Of a stretch of 64,000 bases of DNA, positions 29,107 to 39,363 are shown piece by piece. Origin of the DNA: Aquabacterium sp. (GTDB lineage: Bacteria; Pseudomonadota; Gammaproteobacteria; Burkholderiales; Burkholderiaceae_C); NCBI RefSeq assembly GCF_029946005.1, contig NZ_JAQSDR010000012.1, positions 62,001 through 126,000 of the forward strand, in the 5' to 3' direction. Position 1 is the first letter of the stretch. Every line of letters starts with the position of its first letter. The notes under the pieces are model-generated. The model ran no database searches. It was given only the letters and a program-made list of their open reading frames with translations, and was not told where the DNA came from. The position numbers were made by a program, and so were the translations under genes.

Positions 29107-30270
29107 TCACATGATGCGCGTGAGTTCGTAGACCAGGGCTGAGGGCAGCGATGTGGCCACAGCCGCCTGGCCCACACGCGCCATGCCGGTCGGGCTGATG
29201 CTGGAAATTTCGAAGGTGTGGCCTTCTTCCAGCAGCTCGATGAACACGAACTCGGGCACTTCCTGGCGGATGCTGCCCACCATTTGCATGAACCTCGGCG
29301 TCTTCAGGCTGGACTCGAACACGATGCCGTGAGGCAGCCCTTCGTTGCAAAATTCGATTGCATCGCTCACTGAGTTCACGAAGTCGATCACCAAGCCCAT
29401 GGACTTCATGGACTCGCGCACCAAGCCGCGCACATCGCGGCGCGCTACCACCACCAGCACGTGGCAACCGGCCAGAGGCTTGGAGTTGATCGAATCGGCA
29501 AAACCGGCCTCTGGGGCCTCGGTGCTGGCGCCTGCCGCCAGGCCGTTGGCCGTGCGTGGAAACTCCAGCGTCCAGCGCGCTTGCGAGGGCTCGATCTGGC
29601 GTTGCGGCACCAGGCCGAGTGTGCGGGCCGTTTGCGTCAGCAGGTGCCAGCTCATGCAGTCAAGGGCCGGGTTGTGGGTGCCGTTCTGATCCGGGGGCAG
29701 GTCCGGTGATCGGTGCTGGAACTGGCAGATCAGCGAGGCGGTGTCAGAAGAGGGGCCCATGTTGACTCGGACATCGACCAGGCCCTGGGCGCAACTCAAC
29801 CACCAATCGACCAAGGCGTTCAGCAGGCCATGCAGCATGGACGGGTCCACCTGCACCTCCACCTCGTGCAGTGATTGAACAATGTGGATGCCGCGCGCCT
29901 GCAGCTCACGGGCTCGGTGGGCCAGCACGCTTTGCACGGTGTTGGTCAGGTGGATGCGTTCATGAGACAAGCGCACACGGCCGGAGGCGAGCCGTGAAAT
30001 CTGCTGGCACCAGATGCCGACCTGGCGGGCGCGATCAACCTCCTCCAGCAAGGTGCGCAAGCCAGCGCGGTCGATGCGGCCCGTGGTGGTCAGCGTGGCC
30101 ACGCGTTCCAGCGCTGTGGTCAGGGGTTCGGCCAACTCCCGGCCGGCCTGGGCCAGCAACTCTTGCCAGCGCACCAGCTCGCATTCATCCGCGCCGAGCG
30201 GGAACTCAATCGGGTTGACCCCAGGCTGGGCCGACGCCAATTTGGCCGAGGAGGGGGAGGGCAAATTCAT
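29107..30270 (-). CDS. Hybrid sensor kinase-like protein with degenerate HisKA/HATPase and degenerate receiver domain
   Basis: N-half AGRELAEPLTTALERV (HisKA-like, no His), HATPase-like middle, C-half CheY-like fold without an acidic phosphoacceptor (HGIVFESSLKTP). Confidence 0.55.
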   Translation of the reverse strand: MNLPSPSSAKLASAQPGVNPIEFPLGADECELVRWQELLAQAGRELAEPLTTALERVATLTTTGRIDRAGLRTLLEEVDRARQVGIWCQQISRLASGRVRLSHERIHLTNTVQSVLAHRARELQARGIHIVQSLHEVEVQVDPSMLHGLLNALVDWWLSCAQGLVDVRVNMGPSSDTASLICQFQHRSPDLPPDQNGTHNPALDCMSWHLLTQTARTLGLVPQRQIEPSQARWTLEFPRTANGLAAGASTEAPEAGFADSINSKPLAGCHVLVVVARRDVRGLVRESMKSMGLVIDFVNSVSDAIEFCNEGLPHGIVFESSLKTPRFMQMVGSIRQEVPEFVFIELLEEGHTFEISSISPTGMARVGQAAVATSLPSALVYELTRIM

Positions 30271-30370
30271 GGCACATCTCGGTTCGTTCGACCTCAGTTT
30301 CGGCGGGTCGATCAGGCCTGTCCATCCCACGCATGGGTGAAATCATGGTCCTTTGTCCATAATTGGCGCC

Positions 30371-30991
30371 ATGAAACAAAGCTGGTGTGACAAGGGCGCT
30401 TGGGCGCTGTCGGTCGTGGTTTGCCTGGCCATGGTGGCGTGCAGCCCGGTTTTGGATTGGCGCACCGTCCGGCCCGAACATGCTCCGGCACTGCAGGCGG
30501 TGTTCCCCTGCAAACCGAACCAGGTCGACCGTTCATTGACCTTGCCTGCCTTACCTGGCCCGCCCGTGGCCATGCACTTGGTGTCGTGCAAAGTGGGCGA
30601 GTCCATTTGGGCACTCAGCTACTTTGACGCGCAAGACATCACCCGGGTGCCGCTGGCCCTGGCGGCGGACAGCCGCGCCCTGCGCGACAACTTGGAAGCG
30701 GTCAGCCGCCTGGGGACACCGTCCGCCGTGGCCACGGTATCAGCGGTGGACCTGGGGCCTGCCCAGGTCATCGGCATGACCCCCCACCCCTTGTCGCGGC
30801 ATTGGCGCCTGATGGGGCGGCGCCCGGCGGGCAACGGGCAAAGCGTGCCCGTTGAAGTGCACGCGTGGCATTTTTCCCACGGTTTGATGGTTTACCAGGC
30901 CAGCCTGTGGCGCCCCGTGCCGCCTGCAAATGCCAAGGATTCCACCGACGCGGTAGAGACATTCATCCAGGGCTTCAAATTTTTGGATTGA
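30371..30991 (+). CDS. Hypothetical lipoprotein
   Basis: MKQSWCDKGAWALSVVVCLAMVACSPVLDWRTVRPE: lipobox then DWR-containing region; no family recognised. Confidence 0.6.
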   Translation: MKQSWCDKGAWALSVVVCLAMVACSPVLDWRTVRPEHAPALQAVFPCKPNQVDRSLTLPALPGPPVAMHLVSCKVGESIWALSYFDAQDITRVPLALAADSRALRDNLEAVSRLGTPSAVATVSAVDLGPAQVIGMTPHPLSRHWRLMGRRPAGNGQSVPVEVHAWHFSHGLMVYQASLWRPVPPANAKDSTDAVETFIQGFKFLD

Positions 30992-31010
30992 GCAGCCCAT
31001 AATCATTGAT

Positions 31011-31469
31011 ATGCCCGGCTTGTTTCTCATTGCGCACGCCCCTCTGGCTTCAGCCCTGAAGCTGGCGGCGCAGCATTGTTTTCCGGAAGCGGCCCAGGCC
31101 CTGCAGATCCTGGACGTACCAGCCAACCTGCCCCCCGACGAGATCGAAGCACAGTGCCGGATCATCCTGGAAATGCTGCAAAAGGCTGATCCCCGGGGCG
31201 AAGCGTTGATCCTGGCCGATGTGTTCGGGGCCACGCCCTGCAACATCGTGCAGCGCCTGTCCGATGGGGTGCGCGTCAAGGTCATCACCGGCGTGAACGT
31301 CCCCATGCTCTGGCGTGCGCTCAACTATTCCAATGAGTCCCTGGACACCCTGATTACCCGCGCGGTGGCTGGTGGCACCCAGGGCGTCATGCAAATCGCG
31401 ACCAACAAGCCTCAAAACCAGGCCAGTCAGCCCACCAATGATCAAGACCACCGTCAACATCAGCAATAA
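31011..31469 (+). CDS. PTS mannose/fructose-type EIIA component
   Basis: MPGLFLIAHAPLASALKLAAQH (phospho-His region), ADVFGATPCNIVQRL, VITGVNVPMLWRALNY. Confidence 0.9.
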   Translation: MPGLFLIAHAPLASALKLAAQHCFPEAAQALQILDVPANLPPDEIEAQCRIILEMLQKADPRGEALILADVFGATPCNIVQRLSDGVRVKVITGVNVPMLWRALNYSNESLDTLITRAVAGGTQGVMQIATNKPQNQASQPTNDQDHRQHQQ

Positions 31470-31707
31470 GCTGGGACTTCACGCACGCGCCTCGGCCAAG
31501 TTCACCAAACTGGCCAGCAGTTTTCCATGTGATGTCTTCATGAGCCGCAATGACCGGCGTGTGAACGCCAAAAGCATCATGGGCGTGATGATGCTGGCCG
31601 CTGGCCTGGGGGCTGCGGTGGAACTGGAGTGCGATGGCGCCCGCGAAGAAGACGCCATGAAAGCGCTGGTGGCGCTGATCAACGACAAGTTCGGCGAAGG
31701 CGAATAA
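31438..31707 (+). CDS. ptsH: Phosphocarrier protein HPr
   Basis: MIKTTVNISNKLGLHARASAKFTKLASSF (His15 motif), VNAKSIMGVMMLAAGLG (Ser46 motif). Confidence 0.93.
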   Translation: MIKTTVNISNKLGLHARASAKFTKLASSFPCDVFMSRNDRRVNAKSIMGVMMLAAGLGAAVELECDGAREEDAMKALVALINDKFGEGE

Positions 31708-31920
31708 ACCCCTCTTCAGGGTCGATCCCCATTGGATTGAGCGATCTGGCGTGCAAAACCACCGCACTCCAGGTGATCCCTGTCGTGCCATTGCGACAAC
31801 CTGCGCACACATTTGGGGTCAAGCAAGGCACAGTTAGGTCGATATTGCACAGATACGTTTGCAACCTGCATTTTTTTAACAAACCCGTTGAACGAATTCA
31901 ATTCATTAGGAGCTGTCTGC

Positions 31921-33132
31921 ATGAACACCTTTCGCCGTGATGCTTCGTCGGCCTGCGCGCTGACCCTCAAGACCGTGGCCCTGGCAGCGGCCCTCAGCGC
32001 GTCGTCGGTGGCCCTGGCGGCCGAGAACGGCAACCAACGGTATTCGCCGGGTGTGGGCGGCAGCGACATGACCTCGCCTTTGGTGCCCGGCTGGTACGGG
32101 CAGGTGGCGATGGTGGCGTACCACGCCAACAAGATCAAAGGCAATGATGGCAAGCAGTTGGCTAAGACTGGGAATGTTTCGTCGGCGCAGGTTGGCGCGG
32201 CGGCCGGTGCTGCCTTCTTGGCGGCCAATCCGGGTAACGTGGCGGGCGCCGCTGCGACCGCTGCGGGAGTCTCGGCCGCATTCCCAGCAGGTATTGACTA
32301 CAACTCCAAGGTTGGTATCAAGGCGGATACCTATGCCATTCTTCCACGTATTACCTATCTGAGCAGTGAACAGGTGTTGGGTGGCAATGTCGGATTCACG
32401 GCCATGTTGCCCTTGGTCAGAAGGAAAGTTCAGCTGGCCGGAGAGGCTCCAACGCTGACGCCGATCGGTCCTACTCCGCTGAGTGCTGTACCAGGGCTCG
32501 CGGCAGGTCTTAGCTCGCGCATCACGGGTGGCATTGCCACTGATTCCGCCGCCTACGGCATCGGCGACCTTGAAGTCTCGCCCATCTGGCACATGGAAAT
32601 TGGTGATCACCAGCACGTGTCGATTGCCCCCACCATCGTGCTGCCCACAGGCGACTACGACGCAACCCAACGTGCCAATTCAGGCTTTGGCAACTTTTTC
32701 ACCTTCCGCCCCTCGGTGCAGTACGCCTTCGTGGGCGATGGCTGGGACGTGGGCGCTCGCCTGGTGTTGTCCTTCAACACGCGCAACAAGGAAAATGGCT
32801 ACCGCACGGGCAACATCCTGAACATCGACTACCAGGCCATGAAGTTCGTGTCTGAGGACATTCGCGTGGGTCTGCAAGGCTATGTGGTGGAACAGTTCAC
32901 CAAAGACTCGCAGGATTTGACGGGCTACTCGCCTGCTCAACAAACCGCGCTGGCCACCTCGTCTGACCTCAGCACCGGCAACAAGATGCGCGCCTACGCC
33001 GCTGGCCCTGCCGTGGCCTGGTTGGCCAATGGCGGCGAGTTCCTGCTGGAAGGTAAATTCTTGAAGGAGTTTGGTGCGAAAAATCGCACTGAAGGCCAAG
33101 CCTTCTGGTTGACGCTGTCCAAGCCGCTGTAA
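31921..33132 (+). CDS. SphA/phenol meta-pathway (MetA) outer membrane beta-barrel family protein
   Basis: Signal peptide; ENGNQRYSPGVGGSDMTSPLVPGWYGQVAMVAYHANKIKGNDG; C-terminal beta-barrel-like strands. Start trimmed from 31813. Confidence 0.75.
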   Translation: MNTFRRDASSACALTLKTVALAAALSASSVALAAENGNQRYSPGVGGSDMTSPLVPGWYGQVAMVAYHANKIKGNDGKQLAKTGNVSSAQVGAAAGAAFLAANPGNVAGAAATAAGVSAAFPAGIDYNSKVGIKADTYAILPRITYLSSEQVLGGNVGFTAMLPLVRRKVQLAGEAPTLTPIGPTPLSAVPGLAAGLSSRITGGIATDSAAYGIGDLEVSPIWHMEIGDHQHVSIAPTIVLPTGDYDATQRANSGFGNFFTFRPSVQYAFVGDGWDVGARLVLSFNTRNKENGYRTGNILNIDYQAMKFVSEDIRVGLQGYVVEQFTKDSQDLTGYSPAQQTALATSSDLSTGNKMRAYAAGPAVAWLANGGEFLLEGKFLKEFGAKNRTEGQAFWLTLSKPL

Positions 33133-33224
33133 TCTCCCCTGATTGATGGAATCCCCGGTCCGCGTGGTCGGTGGAGCCCGCGCTGCGGGCGAGTTGATGG
33201 CTGTGCCGTAGGAGTGGTCACATC

Positions 33225-33938
33225 ATGCAAGATGACCTTGTCGCTTTGTCCCCGTTTGAAAACCACCGACGCCAGTTGATGGCCAGTGCCATGGCGGCCG
33301 CGCTCGTGCCGTGGGCCCAGCCAGCGCACGCAGCGTCTGCCGAGCTGGAAGGGGTCGAACTGGAAGAAACCATCACCGCTTATGGGCAAAAGCTGGTGCT
33401 CAATGGCGCGGCGGTTCGCAAGCGAGGCTACTTCAAGGCGGACGTGACCGCGCTTTACCTGCCAGAAAAACGCACCACGCCCGATGCGATCTTCAAGCTG
33501 AACGGCATCCGCCGCATCCAGCTCAATCTCTTGCGCGAGTTCACCTCGTCCACCATTTCCCGCATCTTCATCGCCGATTTCAAGCAGAACTCCACCGATG
33601 CAGAGTTCAAGCAGCTGATCAACGAGATCAGCCAAGTGGGCGCCGCCTACAGCGCGGTCAAACGAGTGAGCAAGGGCGATGTGGTCAACCTGGACTGGCT
33701 GCCAGGCAAAGGTTGGATGTGCGCCATCAATGGCAAACAGTTGATGATCGACCCTGGGGTTGCCGGGGGATCCAGCAGCCACGCGATCAACAACGAGTTG
33801 GCCTACCAGATCTACCTGCGCATGTACATCGGGCCGGCCGCCCCTGAAGAGTTGCGCAATGGCCTGCTGGGCCTGACCCGTTTGCCCCGGTCTACCGGTG
33901 GTGGCAGGGACAGCAAGGACAAAGACGGCGACGCCTGA
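33225..33938 (+). CDS. Chalcone isomerase-like family protein
   Basis: LNGAAVRKRGYFKADVTALYLPEKRTTPDAIFKLNGIRRIQLNLLREFTSSTISRIF. Confidence 0.8.
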   Translation: MQDDLVALSPFENHRRQLMASAMAAALVPWAQPAHAASAELEGVELEETITAYGQKLVLNGAAVRKRGYFKADVTALYLPEKRTTPDAIFKLNGIRRIQLNLLREFTSSTISRIFIADFKQNSTDAEFKQLINEISQVGAAYSAVKRVSKGDVVNLDWLPGKGWMCAINGKQLMIDPGVAGGSSSHAINNELAYQIYLRMYIGPAAPEELRNGLLGLTRLPRSTGGGRDSKDKDGDA

Positions 33939-33944
33939 AGAGCC

Positions 33945-35828
33945 TCAGTCGCGCGGGTAGTGCGATGCCAAGGCGGGTGGCATGGGGGAGTCCATCAAGC
34001 CGGCCATCAAGCGCAGGGCGTTGGCGGTGTCGTTGGACATCAGGCCCCCCGTGCTGTGGTTCAACGCTTCTTCGACCCAGGCCCGCAGCAACACGGGCCT
34101 GATCATCCACGACAACTCCTGAACACCTGCCAGGGCGTGCATCAGGGCGTCAGCGTCAGGAATCTTGCCATCCGGTTTCAAATCCTGCAGCTGGTTGCAG
34201 CGTGCGACCACGCGCGCGTACCAGGCTCGGCTGGTGGCGGCCAGCAGGCCCTGCACTTCGGCCTCGGGCACAAATCGGGCCAGATACGCCGACAGCGCGA
34301 TCACGTGGGCCAGCTCGTCTTCCTGCAGATCGAACAGCTCGCGTCCTTGCCCGGTGACCGGGCGCATGAAGGGCCGACTGTTCTTCTTGTCGCTCATCTG
34401 ATGGCGCAGTGCCAGCCACCACAGGCGATCACGAGGGCTGACGCGGCCATCGGCTTTCAGCAGATCACGGGCGGCTTCGACGAGGGCGCGGCGATCACTG
34501 ATCGGATCATTGGCGATGCTTTTGGACAGACGCTCGAATTCCGGAACCAGGCGCTCGGGGCGCAGGCCCTGCACATCGTCCAGGATCTGCTGGGCGTGCG
34601 TGAGGCCCTCGGCCAGGTTCAGCCACAGCTTGTGTTCGTCGCGGTTGCCGGCCGACATCATCAGTGCCAGCACGGCCATGCGCTTTTCGCGGGGGCCAGC
34701 CAGGCGGCGCAGTCGGCCCACGGCATCGGCGTCTTCGGGCGGTGTCGGTTTGCCGGGCGACTGGGTGGCGCCCTCGGTGAGTGACGCAGCCGACAGCATC
34801 GCGCCTGGGACGATGGTTGGCGGGCGGCGAGGCTCGGCCTTCTCCAGCCTGAGCAAAGGCGCCGGCATGGGGGCCAACACGGCGCCGCAGATGCGGCGGA
34901 TGCGTTCAGGCAAACGCGGGTGCGTGGCCATGCAGCGCGACAGCCTGGATTGGTGCAGCAGCAAGGAGGCCACCATGTCTGCCTGAGGGTGGCGCATCTG
35001 GCCTCCCAGCATCTGCTGGTCAAACCAGATCTTGCGCAGCACATTGCCCAGACCATCCCGCGTGCGGGTGAACTGGATGGCGTTGGCATCGGCCAGGAAC
35101 TCGCGTTGGCGTGCCACGGCGGCCTGCAATAGGCGACCAGCGCCCCAGCCGAGCCAGCCGACCGCGGTGAATACCAGCCCCACCACCCAGCGCACCGGGT
35201 TGATGTGGTCTTGGTCATCCCGGCTCATCAGGGTCTGGCCATAGCCGTGCACCAGCGACAGGCCCCACACCAAGGCCAGCAGGCGCATGGCCATGGGCAA
35301 GTCTTCTTCTTTCAGGTGGCCGAACTCGTGCGCCACGAGGCCTTGCAATTCAGCGCGGGTGAGGCGGTCCAGCGCGCCACGGGTCACGCACAGGGCGTAG
35401 TCCTCGGGTGACCAACCGGCCACGAAGGCGTTGATGGCGTCTTCGCGCGTGAGCACGTAGACGTGTGGCACGGTCTGGCCAGAGGCCATGGCCATTTCAT
35501 CGACCACGTTGAGCAGGCGGCGTTCCAATGGGTCGTCCGGATCCTTGACGAGGCGGCCGTGCATCCAGTGGGCGACGCGCTCGCCGCCGCCTTCGCGCAG
35601 GCGCTGGGTTTCGATCAGGCAGCCCCCCAGCACAAACAGCAGGATGACGCCCGAGTTGGTTTCGAAGAACAAGGCGGGGTAGCCATGGCTGAACGGCATC
35701 AGCAGTTTGTAGGCCAATGCCAGCAGCACGTTGACGGCCACCACCAGGCCCGCCAACAGCACAGCAAACCAGGCGAACAGTTTGAAGGTTTGCGCCTGGG
35801 CCTGTTCCTGATGCTGTCGAAATTTCAT
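33945..35828 (-). CDS. M48 family Zn metallopeptidase (HtpX-like)
   Basis: LQGLVAHEFGHLKEEDLPM (HExxH), TM helices, AVARQREFLADANAIQFTR. Confidence 0.9.
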   Translation of the reverse strand: MKFRQHQEQAQAQTFKLFAWFAVLLAGLVVAVNVLLALAYKLLMPFSHGYPALFFETNSGVILLFVLGGCLIETQRLREGGGERVAHWMHGRLVKDPDDPLERRLLNVVDEMAMASGQTVPHVYVLTREDAINAFVAGWSPEDYALCVTRGALDRLTRAELQGLVAHEFGHLKEEDLPMAMRLLALVWGLSLVHGYGQTLMSRDDQDHINPVRWVVGLVFTAVGWLGWGAGRLLQAAVARQREFLADANAIQFTRTRDGLGNVLRKIWFDQQMLGGQMRHPQADMVASLLLHQSRLSRCMATHPRLPERIRRICGAVLAPMPAPLLRLEKAEPRRPPTIVPGAMLSAASLTEGATQSPGKPTPPEDADAVGRLRRLAGPREKRMAVLALMMSAGNRDEHKLWLNLAEGLTHAQQILDDVQGLRPERLVPEFERLSKSIANDPISDRRALVEAARDLLKADGRVSPRDRLWWLALRHQMSDKKNSRPFMRPVTGQGRELFDLQEDELAHVIALSAYLARFVPEAEVQGLLAATSRAWYARVVARCNQLQDLKPDGKIPDADALMHALAGVQELSWMIRPVLLRAWVEEALNHSTGGLMSNDTANALRLMAGLMDSPMPPALASHYPRD

Positions 35829-35862
35829 GGTGAACGGCGAGACTGCCCGTTGACTTGGTTGT

Positions 35863-36456
35863 TCAGAAAGCCACTTTCACGCCAGCACGTTCAGCATCGC
35901 TGGACGTGGACTGCAGCATGGTGGCCTCTTTGAAGCCAAAGACGCCAGCCACCAGGTTGGCCGGGAATTGCTGGGCCGCGTTGTTGTAATCCAGCGTGGC
36001 ATCGTTGAACAATTGGCGCGAGAAGGCCACTTTGTTCTCGGTGTGTGTCAGCTCCTCACTGAGGTCGCGCAGGGACTCGTCGGCCTTGAGTTCCGGGTAG
36101 GCCTCCACGATGGCTTGGAAACGCCCCATGGCGCTGCTGAGCACGCCTTCGGCCAGGTTCAGACTTTTGATGGGGCCAGCCTGGTTGGGTTGGTTGCGGA
36201 CCAGGTCGGTGGCCGCCACCACTTGCGCACGGGCGGCGGTCACGCGCTCCAGGGTCTCGCGTTCGTGTTCCAGGTATTTGCGTGCCACCTCGACCAGGTT
36301 GGGGATGAGGTCATGGCGGCGTTTGAGTTGCACGTCAATCTGTGCAAAGGCATTGGTGATTTCGTTGCGCAGCTTGATCAGTCGGTTGTAGGCGCCGACG
36401 CCCCAAAAGACGATCAAGGCGACCACCGCGAGGGTGATGATTTGGGTGATGTTCAT
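35863..36456 (-). CDS. lemA: LemA family protein
   Basis: YNRLIKLRNEITNAFAQIDVQLKRRHDLIPNLVEVARKYLEHERETLERVTAARA. Confidence 0.96.
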   Translation of the reverse strand: MNITQIITLAVVALIVFWGVGAYNRLIKLRNEITNAFAQIDVQLKRRHDLIPNLVEVARKYLEHERETLERVTAARAQVVAATDLVRNQPNQAGPIKSLNLAEGVLSSAMGRFQAIVEAYPELKADESLRDLSEELTHTENKVAFSRQLFNDATLDYNNAAQQFPANLVAGVFGFKEATMLQSTSSDAERAGVKVAF

Positions 36457-37224
36457 TCAATCAATCCTAGCAGTCGTCCATTGCTCAAAGCCTTCGCGAC
36501 GCAATTGGCAGGCGGGACATTGGCCGCAGCCGTAACCCCAGGCGTGGCGGTGGGTGCGGTCGCCCAGATAGCAGGTGTGCGTGTGCTCCACGATGATGTC
36601 GTTCAGTGCCGGGCCGCCCAACTGGTCGGTGAGGGCCCAGGTTTGCGCCTTAGTGAGCCACATCAACGGCGTTTCCACCGTCATGGGCGCGGCCAGGCCG
36701 AGGCTGAGCGCCACCTGCAGGGCCTTGAGGGTGTTGTCGCGGCAATCGGGGTAGCCGGAGTAGTCGGTCTCGCACATGCCGCCCACCAGCACGTTCAGGC
36801 CGCGTCGGTAGGCCACCGAGGCCGCGAAGGTCAGGAACAACAGGTTGCGGCCCGGCACGAACGTGTTGGGCAGGCCGTTGGACTGCATCTCGATGGCGCG
36901 GTCTTCGGTCAGGGCGGTGTCTGAGATCTGACCCAACAATGCCAAATCAAGGGCGTGGTCTTGGCCCAGCCGCGTGGCCCAGTCTGGAAACGCCTGGGCC
37001 ACAGCTTGGCGCACCGGTTCGCGGCAGTCCATTTCGACGCGATGGCGCTGGCCGTAGTCAAAGCCGATGGTCTCGACCCGGCTGAAGCGGCTCAGGGCCC
37101 AAGCCAGGCAGGCGGTGGAATCCTGCCCGCCAGAAAAGACGACCAGGGCGGCGCGTGGATCGGCAAAGGCGGAAAGGGGGGCGGCGGGCATGGCGAACAA
37201 ATCGATGTCGTAACAGCTCAGCAT
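36457..37224 (-). CDS. queC: 7-cyano-7-deazaguanine synthase
   Basis: [69 protein letters not shown]. Start may be [12 protein letters not shown]. Confidence 0.96.
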   Translation of the reverse strand: MLSCYDIDLFAMPAAPLSAFADPRAALVVFSGGQDSTACLAWALSRFSRVETIGFDYGQRHRVEMDCREPVRQAVAQAFPDWATRLGQDHALDLALLGQISDTALTEDRAIEMQSNGLPNTFVPGRNLLFLTFAASVAYRRGLNVLVGGMCETDYSGYPDCRDNTLKALQVALSLGLAAPMTVETPLMWLTKAQTWALTDQLGGPALNDIIVEHTHTCYLGDRTHRHAWGYGCGQCPACQLRREGFEQWTTARID

Positions 37225-37333
37225 AGCGGATCAAATCCCCGGACTTCAGGGGTGGGCGTGGCTGGTGGTTGGCAGGGGCCGCAAAGCTGGGCGACAATAG
37301 AGGGTTTTCGAGAGCCCTTGCAGGAACCTGGTC

Positions 37334-38110
37334 ATGGCCGCCTTCAATACAGAAACTGTTACCCACGTCCACCACTGGAACGACACGCTGTTCACCTTCA
37401 GAACCACGCGTGATCCGGCCTTGCGCTTTGCCAGCGGCCATTTTGTGATGATCGGCCTCGAAGTCAACGGCAAGCCCTTGATGCGTGCCTACAGCGTGGC
37501 CAGCGCCAACTACGAAGAGCACCTTGAGTTCCTGAGCATCAAGGTGCAGGACGGCCCATTGACCTCGCGGCTGCAGCACTTGAAGGTGGGCGACAAGCTG
37601 CTGGTCAGCCGCAAGGCCGTGGGCACCTTGGTGGTCGACGACCTCAAGCCCGCGATGAACCTGTACCTGTTCGGCACGGGCACCGGCCTGGCGCCCTTCA
37701 TGAGCATCATCCAAGACCCTTACACCTACGAGAAATTCGACAAGGTGGTGCTGGTTCACGGTGTGCGCTACAAGAGCGAGTTGGCGTACCACGACTTCAT
37801 CAAGGACGACCTGCCCGACCACGAGTTGCTGGGCGACCTGGTCCGCGACAAGTTGATCTATTACCCCTTGGTGACGCGCGAAGAGTTCCGCAACCAGGGG
37901 CGCCTGACCGACCTGATCGAGAACGGCAAGATGGCTGCCGACATCGGCCTGCCTCCGCTGAACTCGGCCACCGACCGCGCCATGATGTGCGGCAGCCCTT
38001 CCATGCTGACCGACCTGTGCAAGATCCTCGATGCGCGCGGTTTCCATATTTCGCCTTCGCAAGGCGAGCCGGGCGACTACGTGATCGAACGCGCTTTCGT
38101 CGAAAAGTAA
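37334..38110 (+). CDS. fpr: Ferredoxin--NADP+ reductase
   Basis: RAYSVASANYEEHLEFLSIKV; FGTGTGLAPFMSIIQDP; MMCGSPSMLTDLCKIL; terminal VERAFVEK-type end (IERAFVEK). Confidence 0.95.
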   Translation: MAAFNTETVTHVHHWNDTLFTFRTTRDPALRFASGHFVMIGLEVNGKPLMRAYSVASANYEEHLEFLSIKVQDGPLTSRLQHLKVGDKLLVSRKAVGTLVVDDLKPAMNLYLFGTGTGLAPFMSIIQDPYTYEKFDKVVLVHGVRYKSELAYHDFIKDDLPDHELLGDLVRDKLIYYPLVTREEFRNQGRLTDLIENGKMAADIGLPPLNSATDRAMMCGSPSMLTDLCKILDARGFHISPSQGEPGDYVIERAFVEK

Positions 38111-38124
38111 GCCCTGGCCAGCAC

Positions 38125-39333
38125 ATGAGAGTCATCCCATCAAGCCCTACTGCACAACGAGGCAGCCTGCGCTGGCTGGCCTCCTGGGCCACGCCCGTGG
38201 CCGCTTTGGTGGCCTACCTGGCGTTCTGGCCTGTTCCGGCGGATCCCGTGCTGTGGTCGGCCCCCAAGGATCTGGGTTATGTGGGTGCCCATGCCGTTAA
38301 CCAGAAGCTGGCAGGCCTGCAGCAGATCACCCTGGGCGCGGGCCAAGTCGGGCCCGAGCACATCACGGCCCATCAAGGCTGGCTGTACACCGGCCTGCTC
38401 AATGGCGATGTGCTGAAGTTCAGCCCGGATGGCCAAAAGCGCGAGGTGCTCGCCAACACGGGCGGTCGCCCCTTGGGCATCGACCTGGACGCACAAGGTC
38501 GTGTGTTGGTGGCCGATGGCGTCAAAGGCCTGCTGCGCATTGAAGGCAGCGGCGCGAGCGCCAAGGTCCAGACCTTGCTCACCACCATTGATGACCCGGT
38601 GGCGGGCGATTCGATTCGCTATGCCGATGCGGTCAAGGTGGGTGCGGATGGCACGCTTTGGCTGACCGATGCCAGCCGCCGTTTTGGCGTGGTCGAGTGG
38701 AAAAGTACCCTGGAAGCCAGCGTGCTGGACATCCTGGAGCACAGCTGTACCGGTCGCCTCATCGCGGCCGACCCGGTGTCCTTGAAGTCGCGCGTGGCCT
38801 TGGCGGGCTTGTGCTTTCCCAATGGCGTGGCGTTTTCAAAAGATGGCAAGACGATGTACTTGTCGGAGACCGGCACTTACCGCATCCTCAAGATCGACTT
38901 GGCCAAGCTGTCCTTGACCCGCGCCACCCAAGGGATGATGAACACGCCCACGCTGGCCAACGCCCTCAGCCAGGGGGCGGCCACCGTGCTGGTGGACAAC
39001 CTGCCCGGCTTCCCGGACAACCTGGAGGCGGGCGAGCAGGGCCGCCTTTGGGTGGGTTTGACCAAGCCGCGCAGCCCGGTCATCGATTTTGCGGCCGAGT
39101 ACCCCGCCATCCGCAAACTGACCTTGCGCCTGCCCCGCTTTCTGTGGCCGGTGCCCAAGGCCTATGGCCATGTCGTGGCCTTGGACGAGTCCGGCAAGAT
39201 CGTGGATGACCTGCAGGACCCCAGCGGCGCCTACCCCGAAACCACGGCCGCGACCGAGTTGGGCGGCAAGCTGTTCATCCAGAGCCTGAATGCCAAAGCC
39301 ATTGGCTGGATGAACTACAGCGGCCCGAAGTAA
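38125..39333 (+). CDS. Strictosidine synthase-like/SMP-30-type beta-propeller protein
   Basis: MRVIPSSPTAQRG...; TGRLIAADPVSLKSRVALAGLCFPNGVAFSKDGKTMYLSETGTYRILKI. Start trimmed from 37987. Confidence 0.83.
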   Translation: MRVIPSSPTAQRGSLRWLASWATPVAALVAYLAFWPVPADPVLWSAPKDLGYVGAHAVNQKLAGLQQITLGAGQVGPEHITAHQGWLYTGLLNGDVLKFSPDGQKREVLANTGGRPLGIDLDAQGRVLVADGVKGLLRIEGSGASAKVQTLLTTIDDPVAGDSIRYADAVKVGADGTLWLTDASRRFGVVEWKSTLEASVLDILEHSCTGRLIAADPVSLKSRVALAGLCFPNGVAFSKDGKTMYLSETGTYRILKIDLAKLSLTRATQGMMNTPTLANALSQGAATVLVDNLPGFPDNLEAGEQGRLWVGLTKPRSPVIDFAAEYPAIRKLTLRLPRFLWPVPKAYGHVVALDESGKIVDDLQDPSGAYPETTAATELGGKLFIQSLNAKAIGWMNYSGPK

Positions 39334-39363
39334 GTCCCTGTATGCGGCGCCATGGCCGCGTTT

